The notes beneath the pieces were generated by a model, which saw only the letters and a list, made by a program, of their open reading frames with translations, searched no databases and was not told the DNA's origin. This document shows, piece by piece, positions 1-8,803 of a stretch of 64,000 bases of DNA (positions within the stretch are counted from its first letter, which is position 1; each line of letters starts with the position of its first letter). This DNA comes from Klebsiella pneumoniae (lineage in GTDB: Bacteria; Pseudomonadota; Gammaproteobacteria; Enterobacterales; Enterobacteriaceae): positions 4,600,295 to 4,664,294 of the forward strand of contig NZ_KN046818.1 of NCBI RefSeq assembly GCF_000742135.1. The letters run 5' to 3'. The position numbers and the translations under genes were made by a program.

Positions 1-1059
1 AAGAACCACATCGTGCGGCACTCCGCCGCGCAGCTCGCTGCTTCCTATTGCGAGCGGGAGCACCAGCCGCATTTCGCCAGCCAGTACCTTTTTATCGCGC
101 ATCATATGGGGCAAATACGCCTGCGCACTCATTTCCTGCGGGCCGCGTACCGGTAAGCCTGCACGCTTGAGCAGCTCGATAATGCGCTGAGTATCCTGCG
201 CGCGGAACTGCCCCAGCCGTTCGGACGTGCGTGCCGCCATCACCATACCTGCCGCCACCGCTTCGCCATGCAGCCAGTTACCGTAGCCCATTTCCGCTTC
301 GATAGCATGGCCGAAGGTATGTCCAAGATTGAGTAAAGCACGTAACCCGGTTTCACGCTCGTCGGCTGCCACAACCTCCGCTTTCAGTTCACAGCAGCGG
401 CGAATGCAGTACGCCATGGCGGTATCGTCCAGCGCCAGCAGCGCATCAATGTTGTTTTCCAGCCAGCTGAAGAATTCACCATCCAGGATCACCCCGTACT
501 TGATGACCTCAGCCAGTCCGGAAGCGAGCTCGCGCTTCGGCAGAGTTTTCAGACAGTTAAGATCAACTACCACGGAAACCGGCTGCCAGAAGGCGCCAAT
601 CATGTTTTTGCCGAGAGGGTGGTTCACTGCGGTTTTGCCGCCGACCGACGAGTCGACCTGCGACAACAGGGTGGTAGGGACCTGGATGAAACGCACGCCG
701 CGCTGATAGCTTGCCGCGGCGAAACCGGTTAAATCACCGATCACCCCCCCGCCAAGCGCCACCAGAGTGGTGTCGCGGCCATGTGGTTTTTGCAACAGCG
801 CAGTAAACACGGTATCCATCACCGCCAGGCTTTTGTATTGCTCGCCGTCTGGCAGAATGACGCTGTCAACGTTGACCCCTGACTGCTCCAGCGCAGAGCG
901 GACGGTATCCAGATAAAGCGGCGCCAGCGTTTCGTTGGTGACCAGCATAGCCTGGTCGCCCGACTTGAGTGGCAGGAAGGAAGCTGGATCGTTAAACAAA
1001 CCAGCCGCGATGGTAATCGGGTAACTACGTTCCCCGAGGGTAACAGTAAGCCTCTCCAT
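1..1059 (-). CDS. aroB: 3-dehydroquinate synthase (3' end cut by window)
   Basis: AroB converts DAHP to 3-dehydroquinate, the second step of the shikimate pathway, using NAD and a divalent metal in the cytosol. The frame opens at ATG 1059 and reads [18 protein letters not shown], then runs without a stop to the window edge. It covers 353 codons, and the family has 362 residues, so about nine C-terminal codons lie outside. The glycine-rich nucleotide-binding segment and the metal-binding histidine region ([14 protein letters not shown]) can be read near the middle and C-terminal part. It lies 55 nt downstream of aroK on the same strand, the usual aroKB arrangement. Identity is by recognition of the sequence. 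Confidence 0.95.
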   Translation of the reverse strand, partial: MERLTVTLGERSYPITIAAGLFNDPASFLPLKSGDQAMLVTNETLAPLYLDTVRSALEQSGVNVDSVILPDGEQYKSLAVMDTVFTALLQKPHGRDTTLVALGGGVIGDLTGFAAASYQRGVRFIQVPTTLLSQVDSSVGGKTAVNHPLGKNMIGAFWQPVSVVVDLNCLKTLPKRELASGLAEVIKYGVILDGEFFSWLENNIDALLALDDTAMAYCIRRCCELKAEVVAADERETGLRALLNLGHTFGHAIEAEMGYGNWLHGEAVAAGMVMAARTSERLGQFRAQDTQRIIELLKRAGLPVRGPQEMSAQAYLPHMMRDKKVLAGEMRLVLPLAIGSSELRGGVPHDVVL

Positions 1060-1114
1060 AACGCGACATCCACCTCAATGACTATTACTCTGACGCACTT
1101 TTATTAAGCCAGAA

Positions 1115-1636
1115 TCAGTTGCTTTCCAGCATATGAATAATCTGGTTCGCGACGACTTTCGCACTCTGATCGTCTGTGCGGATAGTCACATCGGCGATCT
1201 CTTCATACAGCGGGTTACGCTCGTCAGCCAGCGCTTCCAGCACTTCACGAGGCGGCGCATCGACTTGTAGCAAAGGACGCTTTTTATCGCGCTGCGTACG
1301 GGCCAACTGCTTCTCGATCGTAGTTTCCAGGTAGACCACCACGCCGCGGGCGGAGAGACGGTTACGCGTTTCACGGGATTTTACAGAGCCGCCGCCAGTC
1401 GCCAGCACAATCCCCTGTTTTTCCGTCAACTCATTGATAATTTTCTCTTCACGGTCGCGGAAGCCTTCTTCGCCTTCAACATCGAAGACCCAGCCCACAT
1501 CAGCGCCAGTGCGTTTCTCAATCTCTTGATCAGAATCGTAAAATTCCATGTTGAGCTGTTGGGCTAACTGGCGCCCAATAGTGCTTTTGCCGGCACCCAT
1601 AGGCCCAACCAGAAAGATATTGCGTTTCTCTGCCAT
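1115..1636 (-). CDS. aroK: shikimate kinase I
   Basis: AroK phosphorylates shikimate at the 3-hydroxyl with ATP, a cytosolic step of aromatic amino acid synthesis. The 173-residue protein has the family length. The Walker A loop GPMGAGKST lies at residues 11-19, the shikimate-binding DSD and GEEGFRDRE segments lie at about 34-61, and the glycine triplet ATGGGSV lies near 80. The C-terminal lid [11 protein letters not shown] is intact. It is the first gene of an aroK-aroB unit. The 270-nt gap upstream, after hofQ, should hold its promoter, but I could not fix one. Assignment to AroK rather than AroL rests on near-identity to E. coli AroK and on the neighbours. Confidence 0.97.
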   Translation of the reverse strand: MAEKRNIFLVGPMGAGKSTIGRQLAQQLNMEFYDSDQEIEKRTGADVGWVFDVEGEEGFRDREEKIINELTEKQGIVLATGGGSVKSRETRNRLSARGVVVYLETTIEKQLARTQRDKKRPLLQVDAPPREVLEALADERNPLYEEIADVTIRTDDQSAKVVANQIIHMLESN

Positions 1637-1906
1637 TTTTTCGGTACTACTAAGACTATTCGTTAATGATAAACCCGCTTCGCAGACACCCAGCGCCGCA
1701 GGGCATGAACTGAAACCTCATATGCAATAGAGCGAGAGTCAGACTAAAAATTATCTCAATACTCCGGCTGGTTTGGCAACTGAATAAAATCGCCGGACAA
1801 TAAAGGGAGGATTGATGTCGTACCCGACTCTCAAATCGGTACCCCTTGTATGCTAAATCCGTCCTCACGTCAAACACCTGAAACGTGTTTAGCATGAAAA
1901 ACCTGC

Positions 1907-3151
1907 TTAACGTACTGCCAGAATCCGTGGCGTAATAAAGACAACCAGTTCGCGACGTTCATTATCTTTCCCGTCACGACGAAACAGACGTCCCAGTACC
2001 GGGATATCGCCAAGCAGCGGGACGCTGTCGCGGGCGGTTTTGTTTTTCTGCGAAAAGATGCCGCCCAACGCTAAAGTCTCGCCGCTGCGAACTTCCACCA
2101 GGGTCTCTATCTCCTGCTTATCGATGGCCAGCGCTTCGCCGTTTTCCTGCTTCAGCACCTGGCCTGGCGTATTCTCGCTTATTCGCAGCTTAAGCCGCAC
2201 TCTTCCCTGCTGCAGCACCGTCGGCGTGACCTCCATGCCCAGCACCGCCTCTTTGAACTCCACCGAAGTGGCGCCGCTTTCGCCACTGGAAACCTGATAG
2301 GGGATCTCGCTTCCCTGCTTGATGCTGGCAGGCTGCATGTGGGAGGCCAATAAACGCGGGCTGGCAATAATTTCGACCTGCTGCTTGCGCTCCAGCGCGG
2401 ATAGCTCCAGCTCAAGCAAGCGACCGTTGATCTTGCCGATGTTAAACCCTGCGCGGGTGCTGGCATCGTTTACCGATACATCGCTGCTTAGGGTGGTGAT
2501 TTGCCCGGAGCCTGGCGGGCTTCCGGCTTCCGCAAGCCGCCACTTCACCCCCAGCTCACGAAGGCTGGTTTCGCTCATCGACACGATATGGGCGGCCAGC
2601 TCCACCTGGCCGACCGGCAGATCCATCTCCTGCGCCCAGGCCTTCAACGCCGTCAGGTGCCGGGCATCATCGCGGATCAGCAGCCGATTAGTCCGTTTGT
2701 CCGCCATCAGGTGTCCCCTGGCGCTGAGCAGCTTTCCGCCGCTTTTAGCCAGCTCCTCAGCGTCGGCAAAGTGCAGGGTCACGCTCTCCGCCTGCAGGGG
2801 CAGGTTCTGCAGGCGTTTCTCCTGTTCGGCTTCACGCTGCGCCTGATTTGCCTTTTGCCAGGCCTGGGTGTGCGCGTAGATGACCGTCCCCTGCTGTTGC
2901 AAAGAGAGACCCGCGCTATCCGCTACCGCCCGCAGCGCCTGGCTCCAGGGAACCTTCTGCAGACGCAGGGAGAGCGTGCCGCTGACGTCCGGCGCGACGA
3001 CGAGGTTCTTATGGTTCATTTCGGCCAGGGCTTGCAGCACCTGGGCCACTGGCGCATCGTCAATCACCAGCGAAACCGGTTTATCATTGCGGGCGGCGGG
3101 GGCCACCGCCAGCGGCAGCAGCAGAAGCAGCAGGCTTATCCATCGCATCAT
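1907..3151 (-). CDS. hofQ: HofQ, PilQ-like outer membrane secretin
   Basis: HofQ belongs to the secretin family, the outer membrane pore of type IV pilus and DNA-uptake machines. In E. coli it is linked to use of DNA as a nutrient. From the start at 3151 the protein has 414 residues. It begins with a signal peptide (MMRWISLLLLLLPLAVAPAA), then short N-domains, then the C-terminal secretin core with IKQGSEIPYQVSSGESG, VEFKEAVLGMEVTP and LALGGIFS motifs. The frame is open further upstream (to 3223), but that extension lies inside hofP and lacks a signal peptide. An AAGGGA sequence 6 nt before 3151 supports this start. It overlaps hofP by 68 nt and is last in the hofMNOPQ set. Confidence 0.93.
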   Translation of the reverse strand: MMRWISLLLLLLPLAVAPAARNDKPVSLVIDDAPVAQVLQALAEMNHKNLVVAPDVSGTLSLRLQKVPWSQALRAVADSAGLSLQQQGTVIYAHTQAWQKANQAQREAEQEKRLQNLPLQAESVTLHFADAEELAKSGGKLLSARGHLMADKRTNRLLIRDDARHLTALKAWAQEMDLPVGQVELAAHIVSMSETSLRELGVKWRLAEAGSPPGSGQITTLSSDVSVNDASTRAGFNIGKINGRLLELELSALERKQQVEIIASPRLLASHMQPASIKQGSEIPYQVSSGESGATSVEFKEAVLGMEVTPTVLQQGRVRLKLRISENTPGQVLKQENGEALAIDKQEIETLVEVRSGETLALGGIFSQKNKTARDSVPLLGDIPVLGRLFRRDGKDNERRELVVFITPRILAVR

Positions 3152-3467
3152 GTTGTTTCCCTTCACGTTGCCAGCGCCACGCTGGCGGTTCACATCCCGA
3201 AGACGTGACGATGTCCAGCTCACCGGCCGTCAGCCGGCTCACCCGCCAGCCCGTGGGCAATTGCTCATCCATGCGTACCCGTCGCCACTTTCCGTTCCCA
3301 TCCTGCAGAAACCCCGTCCAGCCAGCCTCATCCCCAACCGCCCCGCCATAGCGCCATTGCGAAAGCTGCGCCGTGCGGCAGGGATCCTCAACCGGCTGGA
3401 AAGGGTCACGCTCGGCCGCCAGCAGCGACAGCGGTAGCCACAGGAAGATCCAGCGTTTACCGCTCAT
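3084..3467 (-). CDS. hofP: HofP, PilP-like protein
   Basis: HofP is the PilP-like member of the hof set, expected to link the inner membrane PilMNO-type complex to the secretin HofQ. The 127-residue protein starts MSGKRWIFLWLPLSLLAA, an N-terminal hydrophobic segment typical of export, followed by RDPFQPVEDPC, the conserved N-terminal motif of PilP-like proteins. The C-terminal half (GWRVSRLTAGELDIV) resembles the small beta domain of the family. The start at 3467 is preferred over an upstream in-frame ATG at 3512 because it places the hydrophobic segment first. It overlaps hofO by 11 nt and hofQ by 68 nt, implying a tightly coupled operon. Function is inferred from context. Confidence 0.85.
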   Translation of the reverse strand: MSGKRWIFLWLPLSLLAAERDPFQPVEDPCRTAQLSQWRYGGAVGDEAGWTGFLQDGNGKWRRVRMDEQLPTGWRVSRLTAGELDIVTSSGCEPPAWRWQREGKQHDAMDKPAASAAAAGGGPRRPQ

Positions 3468-3885
3468 CTTCCGCCTCCAGCAGCAGTCGCAGGCGGAGCG
3501 TCTGCGCCTCACGGCCCAGCGAAAACGAACGCGGATTCATCCCGCAGCGCGCCAGCCAGGAAAAAAGCGCGGGTACCGTTGACCAGGACAGGGTCAGCTC
3601 CATCTCGCCGCCGCTTCCCTGCGGACGCCAGGCGATAAGCTTCGCTCCGGAGAGCGGAATGGCTATGGGCGAAAATGACTGCGTGTCGATGCGCGCCCCG
3701 GGATTTTCCTCGCCGGGGATGCGCAGCGCCATGATCCGCCGCCACTGCGTTTGCAACGCCGCATCACGGGTTACCGCCGCCTGCGGCGGGCGCAGATCGC
3801 GCCAGAGCGCCACGCCGCCTCCCGACAGCCCTATTGCGATCAGGATCGGCAGCCCCGTCCAGGCGCCCCGAAGGTTAATCCGCAT
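3457..3885 (-). CDS. hofO: HofO, PilO-like inner membrane protein
   Basis: HofO occupies the PilO position of the hofMNOPQ set. The 142-residue protein has one N-terminal transmembrane segment (about residues 11-29, GLPILIAIGLSGGGVALW), then a periplasmic domain ending in a leucine- and arginine-rich strand. PilO-like proteins pair with PilN-like partners to form an inner membrane platform; here that role is inferred from gene order and topology, since sequence conservation in this family is low. The gene overlaps hofN by 11 nt and hofP by 11 nt. No frame damage is visible. Confidence 0.85.
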   Translation of the reverse strand: MRINLRGAWTGLPILIAIGLSGGGVALWRDLRPPQAAVTRDAALQTQWRRIMALRIPGEENPGARIDTQSFSPIAIPLSGAKLIAWRPQGSGGEMELTLSWSTVPALFSWLARCGMNPRSFSLGREAQTLRLRLLLEAEDER

Positions 3886-4408
3886 CAGCGCGCGCTCCCG
3901 TCAGGGTAAAACTGAACTGCCAACGCCCCTCGGCGTCGCGCTGGGTCCCGCCGGCTTTTGCCGGCGCGAATCCCGCGACGCGAGTCAGCGCAGCCTCCAC
4001 GCTGGTTAGCGCCTGCAGGTTAAGGGCCAGGCCGTCCAGCGTGAGGAGTACGCCCTGGTACTCCAGCCGCGTCAGCCACGCCTGCGCGGGCAGATCTGCC
4101 GCGAGCGCCTGCAGCCTGGGTTGCCAGGCGGCGATCGCCGATCTGCGCTGGTACTGCTGGCGCTGCCGTTGATGCTGCTGCCACGCCTCACGCATCGCCT
4201 GCTCGCGCTGCTTAAGCGAAGCGAGCAGCTGCGCGTCGGCCGTCGTGTGAAGCGTCGCCAGGAAGTCGCGCTGCAGACGCGCCGTTCGGCTCACCAGCAG
4301 GCCCATCCCGCCCAGCAGCACAATGCCGATGGTTAACAACAGGACGTAGCGCAGGCGCTGGCGGCGACGCAGGTCGCGCCAGGGAAGAAGATTAACGACA
4401 TGCGTCAT
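3875..4408 (-). CDS. hofN: HofN, PilN-like inner membrane protein
   Basis: HofN is the PilN-like protein of the hof set. It begins MTHVVNLLPWRDLRRRQRLRY, and the short cytoplasmic motif NLLPWR is the PilN signature that docks on the PilM-like ATPase-fold protein (here HofM). It is followed by one transmembrane segment (about residues 20-42) and a periplasmic coiled coil with many Gln and Arg residues. The start at 4408 is chosen because the motif is normally at the very N terminus; an open upstream extension to 4459 lies within hofM. Length is 177 residues, close to E. coli HofN (179). It overlaps hofM by 17 nt. Confidence 0.9.
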   Translation of the reverse strand: MTHVVNLLPWRDLRRRQRLRYVLLLTIGIVLLGGMGLLVSRTARLQRDFLATLHTTADAQLLASLKQREQAMREAWQQHQRQRQQYQRRSAIAAWQPRLQALAADLPAQAWLTRLEYQGVLLTLDGLALNLQALTSVEAALTRVAGFAPAKAGGTQRDAEGRWQFSFTLTGARADAD

Positions 4409-5192
4409 GCCGCCCGCCTCCCAGCGCCAGCCCAAGGGCAATGGCGTAACGATCGCCATCGGCTGGCAGCGGGGGCTGCCGACGGTGAATCACTTGCCAG
4501 ACATCAAAGCGACTGGCCTCATCGCCCGCGTCAATACACAGGCGCAGCGGAACCTGAAGCTGCCCCGCCAGCTGGCTTAAGGACCCGACATCAGCGCAGG
4601 CGTCACTGCCCCAGGCCTCACGGGTCGCCCACAGCCAGCGCTTTTCATCCCGCCACGCCAGGCCCTGGTCTGCCGCAGTCATCCAGGGGAAAAAGGCGCC
4701 GAGCGCACTGGCATCCGGTACGATGGCCGCCACCCGCAGCCGCAGCCGCCCTGCCAGCTCCCGCAGAACATTGATATCCAGCCGCTGCGCCGCCGTAACC
4801 TGCCAGCCGTCATCCCGCGAGGTGGGGGCATAATCAATACATAGCGCGGAGGCAGGCATTGCCAGCTGCTGGCTCATGGCGCTGGCTACCCACGTCGCCT
4901 GTTCCCGCTCCCGCAGGGCGAACTGGGGATACGGAAGACGCTTTTGCAGTGTGCGCACCGCGGGAAAGGCGATACTAACCTGATGCTGCGCCGGTAGCTC
5001 CCGCCGCCAGGCGGCCAGCCGCGAACCGAGTGCGCTGACGTCCGCCACCATTCCCTGACGCACCAGCCCCGGCGGCAATGGGATACGCCACCAGCGGCGC
5101 AGCGCCCAGTGTGAACGTTCATGCAATAGCGCGACAATGGCAATGCTATCCTGTTGGATATGCATTCCAAGCCGCCAGTTTCTGAAAGCCAT
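4392..5192 (-). CDS. hofM: HofM, PilM-like protein
   Basis: HofM is the first gene of hofMNOPQ and the counterpart of PilM, an actin-fold cytoplasmic protein that binds the N terminus of PilN. The 266-residue protein starts MAFRNWRLGMHIQQDSIAIVAL and ends with the glycine-rich IALGLALGGGR typical of the family. An upstream in-frame ATG at 5216 adds eight residues but has no homology, so 5192 is preferred. The gene is divergent from mrcA with about 118 nt between the starts, as in E. coli. Its role in DNA uptake or catabolism is inferred from the family and not visible in the sequence. Confidence 0.9.
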   Translation of the reverse strand: MAFRNWRLGMHIQQDSIAIVALLHERSHWALRRWWRIPLPPGLVRQGMVADVSALGSRLAAWRRELPAQHQVSIAFPAVRTLQKRLPYPQFALREREQATWVASAMSQQLAMPASALCIDYAPTSRDDGWQVTAAQRLDINVLRELAGRLRLRVAAIVPDASALGAFFPWMTAADQGLAWRDEKRWLWATREAWGSDACADVGSLSQLAGQLQVPLRLCIDAGDEASRFDVWQVIHRRQPPLPADGDRYAIALGLALGGGRHDACR

Positions 5193-5310
5193 GCTTACGA
5201 TCTCCTTATCCGGCAAAACTGCCCGGCTATATCAATGCACCTGGCTTGCCTTTATACTACCGCGCGTTTGTTTATAAACTGCCCAAATAAAACTAAATGG
5301 GAAAACACCG

Positions 5311-7869
5311 GTGAAGTTCGTAAAGTATCTATTGATCCTTGCAGTCTGTTGCGTACTGCTGGGAGCAGGCTCGATTTTTGGCCTCTACAAATACATAGAG
5401 CCGCAACTCCCCGACGTCGCAACCCTGAAGGATGTGCGTTTGCAGATCCCGATGCAGGTCTATAGCGCCGACGGTGAGCTTATTGCGCAGTACGGCGAAA
5501 AGCGCCGTATCCCTGTGACGTTGCAGCAAATTCCCCCCGAGCTGGTGAAAGCGTTTATCGCCACCGAAGACAGCCGCTTCTATGAGCACCACGGCGTCGA
5601 TCCGGTAGGTATTTTCCGCGCCGCCAGCGTGGCGATGTTTTCAGGCCACGCCTCCCAGGGCGCCAGCACCATCACCCAGCAGTTAGCGCGTAACTTCTTT
5701 CTCAGCCCCGAGAAGACGTTGATGCGTAAGATTAAAGAGGCCTTTCTGGCCATCCGCATCGAGCAGTTGCTGAATAAAGATGAAATCCTTGAGCTGTATC
5801 TGAACAAGATCTACCTCGGCTACCGCGCCTATGGCGTCGGCGCCGCGGCGCAGGTCTATTTTGGCAAACCTATCGACCAACTGACCCTGAGTGAGATGGC
5901 GGTGATTGCCGGTCTGCCGAAAGCGCCTTCCACTTTTAACCCGCTCTATTCGATGGATCGCGCGACCGCCCGTCGCAACGTGGTGCTGTCGCGTATGCTG
6001 AGCGAAGGGTACATCACCCAGGCGCAATACGATGAGGCGCGCAGCGAACCCATCGACGCCAGCTATCACGCGCCGAAAATCGCCTTCTCCGCCCCTTACC
6101 TGAGTGAAATGGTGCGCCAGGAGATGGTGAATCGCTACGGCGAGCAGGCCTACGAAGACGGTTATCGGGTCTATACCACCATTACCCGCAAAAACCAGCA
6201 GGCGGCCCAGCAGGCGGTACGCAATAACGTGCTGGATTACGATATGCGTCACGGCTACCGCGGCCCGGCCAGCGTACTGTGGAAAGTCGGTGAAACGCCG
6301 TGGGAGACGAAGAAGATCGTCGATTCGCTGAAGCGTCAGTCTGGCTACGGTCCGCTTTTCCCGGCGGTGGTCACCTCCGCGAATGCCCAGGAGGCTGTCG
6401 CGCTGTTGGCTAACGGCGACTCCGTTTCGCTGACGATGGAGGGCGTGCGCTGGGCCCGTCGCTTTATCTCTGATACGCAGCAAGGGGCGACCCCGCGTAA
6501 AGTCAACGACGTTGTGCAGGCCGGGCAGCAGATCTGGGTACGCAAGGTGGGTGACAGCTGGTGGCTATCCCAGCTCCCGGACGTCAACTCAGCGCTGGTC
6601 TCCATTAACCCGCAAAACGGCGCGATTATTGCCCTTGTCGGCGGGTTTGACTTTAACCAGAGCAAGTTCAACCGCGCCACCCAGGCGCTGCGCCAGGTCG
6701 GCTCCAACATTAAACCGTTCCTCTATACCGCCGCGATGGATAAAGGCTTAACGCTGGCAAGTATGCTCAACGATGTGCCGATCTCGCGCTGGGATGCGGG
6801 CGCAGGTTCCGACTGGCGGCCGAAGAACTCGCCGCCGCAGTATGCCGGTCCGATTCGTTTACGCCAGGGCCTGGGGCAGTCGAAAAACGTGGTGATGGTG
6901 CGCGCTATGCGCGCCATGGGCGTAGACTACGCCGCCGAGTATCTGCAGCGCTTTGGCTTCCCGGCGCAGAACATTGTCCACACGGAATCGTTGGCGCTGG
7001 GCTCAGCCTCCTTTACGCCCCTGCAGGTCGCTCGCGGTTATTCGGTGATGGCCAACGGCGGCTTCCTGGTCAATCCTTTCTTTATCAGTAAGATTGAGAA
7101 CGATCAGGGCGGGGTCCTCTTCGAGGAGCGTCCGAAAATTGCCTGTCCGCAGTGTGATTTACCGGTAATTTACGGCGATACGCCAAAATCCAACGTGCTG
7201 GAAAACAAGGATGTGGAAGATGTCACCACCTCCGCGGAACCGCAGAATGGCAACGTGCCGCCGCAGCCGCAGCTGGAGCAGGCCAACCAGTCGCTGGTCG
7301 CGCAGAGCGGCGCACAGGAATACGCGCCGCATGTGATTAACACACCGCTGGCCTTCCTGATCAAGAGCGCGCTGAACAGCAACATCTTTGGCGAGCCGGG
7401 CTGGATGGGCACCGGCTGGCGCGCCGGACGCGATCTGCAGCGGCATGACATCGGTGGGAAAACCGGGACCACCAACAGCTCGAAGGACGCCTGGTTCTCA
7501 GGCTACGGACCGGGCGTGGTGACCTCGGTTTGGATCGGCTTTGACGATCATCGTCGCGATCTTGGCCGGACCACCGCCTCCGGAGCGATTAAAGATCAGA
7601 TCTCTGGCTATGAAGGCGGTGCCAAAAGCGCCCAGCCGGCCTGGGACAGCTTTATGAAGAGCGTGCTGGAAGGCGTTCCGGAAGAACCGTTAACTCCGCC
7701 GCCGGGTATCGTCACGGTGAATATCGACCGTAGCACTGGTCAGTTGGCGAACGGGGGCAATAGCCGGGCGGAGTACTTTATTGAAGGAACCCAGCCCACC
7801 CAGCAGGCAGTCCGTGAGGTTGGCACCACCCTGACTGACGGCGGCGGTGAAACCCACGAATTGTTCTGA
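5311..7869 (+). CDS. mrcA: penicillin-binding protein 1A
   Basis: PBP1A is a bifunctional class A peptidoglycan synthase anchored in the inner membrane. It polymerises lipid II and crosslinks the strands. The 852-residue protein has an N-terminal transmembrane anchor (residues 5-28), a GT51 glycosyltransferase domain with the catalytic Glu86 in ATEDSRFYEHHG, an OB-like insert, and a transpeptidase domain with the nucleophile Ser465 in SNIK, then SKN-type QSKNVV and KTGTT motifs. The start is GTG at 5311, and homology begins exactly there (MKFVKYLLILAVCC). It is transcribed alone and followed by a strong terminator. In E. coli its activity depends on the outer membrane partner LpoA. Confidence 0.98.
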   Translation: MKFVKYLLILAVCCVLLGAGSIFGLYKYIEPQLPDVATLKDVRLQIPMQVYSADGELIAQYGEKRRIPVTLQQIPPELVKAFIATEDSRFYEHHGVDPVGIFRAASVAMFSGHASQGASTITQQLARNFFLSPEKTLMRKIKEAFLAIRIEQLLNKDEILELYLNKIYLGYRAYGVGAAAQVYFGKPIDQLTLSEMAVIAGLPKAPSTFNPLYSMDRATARRNVVLSRMLSEGYITQAQYDEARSEPIDASYHAPKIAFSAPYLSEMVRQEMVNRYGEQAYEDGYRVYTTITRKNQQAAQQAVRNNVLDYDMRHGYRGPASVLWKVGETPWETKKIVDSLKRQSGYGPLFPAVVTSANAQEAVALLANGDSVSLTMEGVRWARRFISDTQQGATPRKVNDVVQAGQQIWVRKVGDSWWLSQLPDVNSALVSINPQNGAIIALVGGFDFNQSKFNRATQALRQVGSNIKPFLYTAAMDKGLTLASMLNDVPISRWDAGAGSDWRPKNSPPQYAGPIRLRQGLGQSKNVVMVRAMRAMGVDYAAEYLQRFGFPAQNIVHTESLALGSASFTPLQVARGYSVMANGGFLVNPFFISKIENDQGGVLFEERPKIACPQCDLPVIYGDTPKSNVLENKDVEDVTTSAEPQNGNVPPQPQLEQANQSLVAQSGAQEYAPHVINTPLAFLIKSALNSNIFGEPGWMGTGWRAGRDLQRHDIGGKTGTTNSSKDAWFSGYGPGVVTSVWIGFDDHRRDLGRTTASGAIKDQISGYEGGAKSAQPAWDSFMKSVLEGVPEEPLTPPPGIVTVNIDRSTGQLANGGNSRAEYFIEGTQPTQQAVREVGTTLTDGGGETHELF

Positions 7870-7870
7870 C

Positions 7871-7898
7871 AAAAAAAGCGCCTGCGGGCGCTTTTTTA
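7871..7898 (+). terminator. intrinsic terminator after mrcA
   Basis: The inverted repeat GCGCCTGCGGGCGC directly follows the mrcA stop. It is flanked by an A-run on the left and a T-run on the right, so it can stop transcription from mrcA and also from the convergent nudE. Confidence 0.85.
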
Positions 7899-7922
7899 TT
7901 GCTGCTTAGCGTGGACGCTCGT

Positions 7923-8483
7923 TCAGAGTCGGCCCTGGGCCTGCAGCCATTCCCGCACTAAAAACAGCGCGCTGACGTTACGGGCCTCATTAAAATCTTC
8001 TTCATCCAGCAGCGACATCAGCTGCGCCAGCGGCCAGCGCACCTGCGGTAGCGGCTCAGGTTCATCGCCCGGCAGTGACTCCGGATAGAGATCTTCCGCC
8101 ACCATGATATTCATTTTGCTGGAGAAGTAGGAGGGGGCCATACTGAGCTTCTTCAAAAACGTCAGCTTATTGGCGCCATAGCCAACCTCTTCTTTCAGCT
8201 CGCGATTGGCCGCTTCATCCACGGTTTCACCTGGATCAATCAGCCCTTTGGAGAAGCCCAGCTCGTAGGACTCCGTCCCCACGGCATACTCACGAATCAA
8301 AATAATGTGATCATCCACAATCGGCACAATCATCACCGCTTCACGGGTGGAAGGCCGCATACGTTCATAAACGCGACGCACACCGTTGCTGAACTCCAGA
8401 TCGACGCTTTCGACATTAAAGAGGCGCGAACGGGCGACAGTTTCAACATTGAGAATGGTGGGTTTTTGTAATGATTTGCTCAT
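7923..8483 (-). CDS. nudE: ADP compounds hydrolase NudE (Nudix)
   Basis: NudE hydrolyses ADP-ribose, NADH and diadenosine polyphosphates in the cytosol. The Nudix box is complete: GLIDPGETVDEAANRELKEE followed by VG, with the two metal-binding glutamates in RELKEE. The 186-residue product starts MSKSLQKPTILNVE at 8483. An ATG two codons earlier (8489) is possible, but homology begins at MSKSLQ. It converges with mrcA on a shared terminator and is divergent from igaA across a 320-nt gap. All positions expected for the family are present. Confidence 0.96.
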   Translation of the reverse strand: MSKSLQKPTILNVETVARSRLFNVESVDLEFSNGVRRVYERMRPSTREAVMIVPIVDDHIILIREYAVGTESYELGFSKGLIDPGETVDEAANRELKEEVGYGANKLTFLKKLSMAPSYFSSKMNIMVAEDLYPESLPGDEPEPLPQVRWPLAQLMSLLDEEDFNEARNVSALFLVREWLQAQGRL

Positions 8484-8803
8484 TGTCATCGGTCTATGCT
8501 GTGATTAAGCAGTCATTGTGCGATACGCAACACGCTTTCGGCAATCCAAATTGCTACTTATTTACAGAGTTGTAACCTTTTCCCTGCAGGGGGAAAAGTA
8601 ATAAAGATAAAAAAGTCAATAGCTTGAATTCGCTTTGAGAATTTACCGATTTCTGCGCTTTAACGTTTTTGGTAAGCTTGTGCGCTGCTGCATGACATAT
8701 TCACTACCCTGTAAGCAGGTGCGCCGCTAACACTGCAGCTTGACGTTAGTCTTCACGTTCACCGACGATTTCGTAAGAAAAAAATAACTTTGATGGGATG
8801 GGC
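8484..8803. other. nudE-igaA divergent intergenic region
   Basis: This 320-nt gap should hold the promoters of nudE (leftward) and igaA (rightward). It is AT-rich in its middle third. The one clear structure is an inverted repeat at 8577-8598, with arms CTTTTCCC and GGGAAAAG around TGCAGG. It sits about 95 nt upstream of the nudE start and could be an operator or leader hairpin. I could not fix promoter hexamers with confidence. Confidence 0.5.

Noticed and set aside
1656-1895. 79-codon minus-strand frame between hofQ and aroK
   Set aside because: It lies in the expected aroK promoter region and resembles no known protein.
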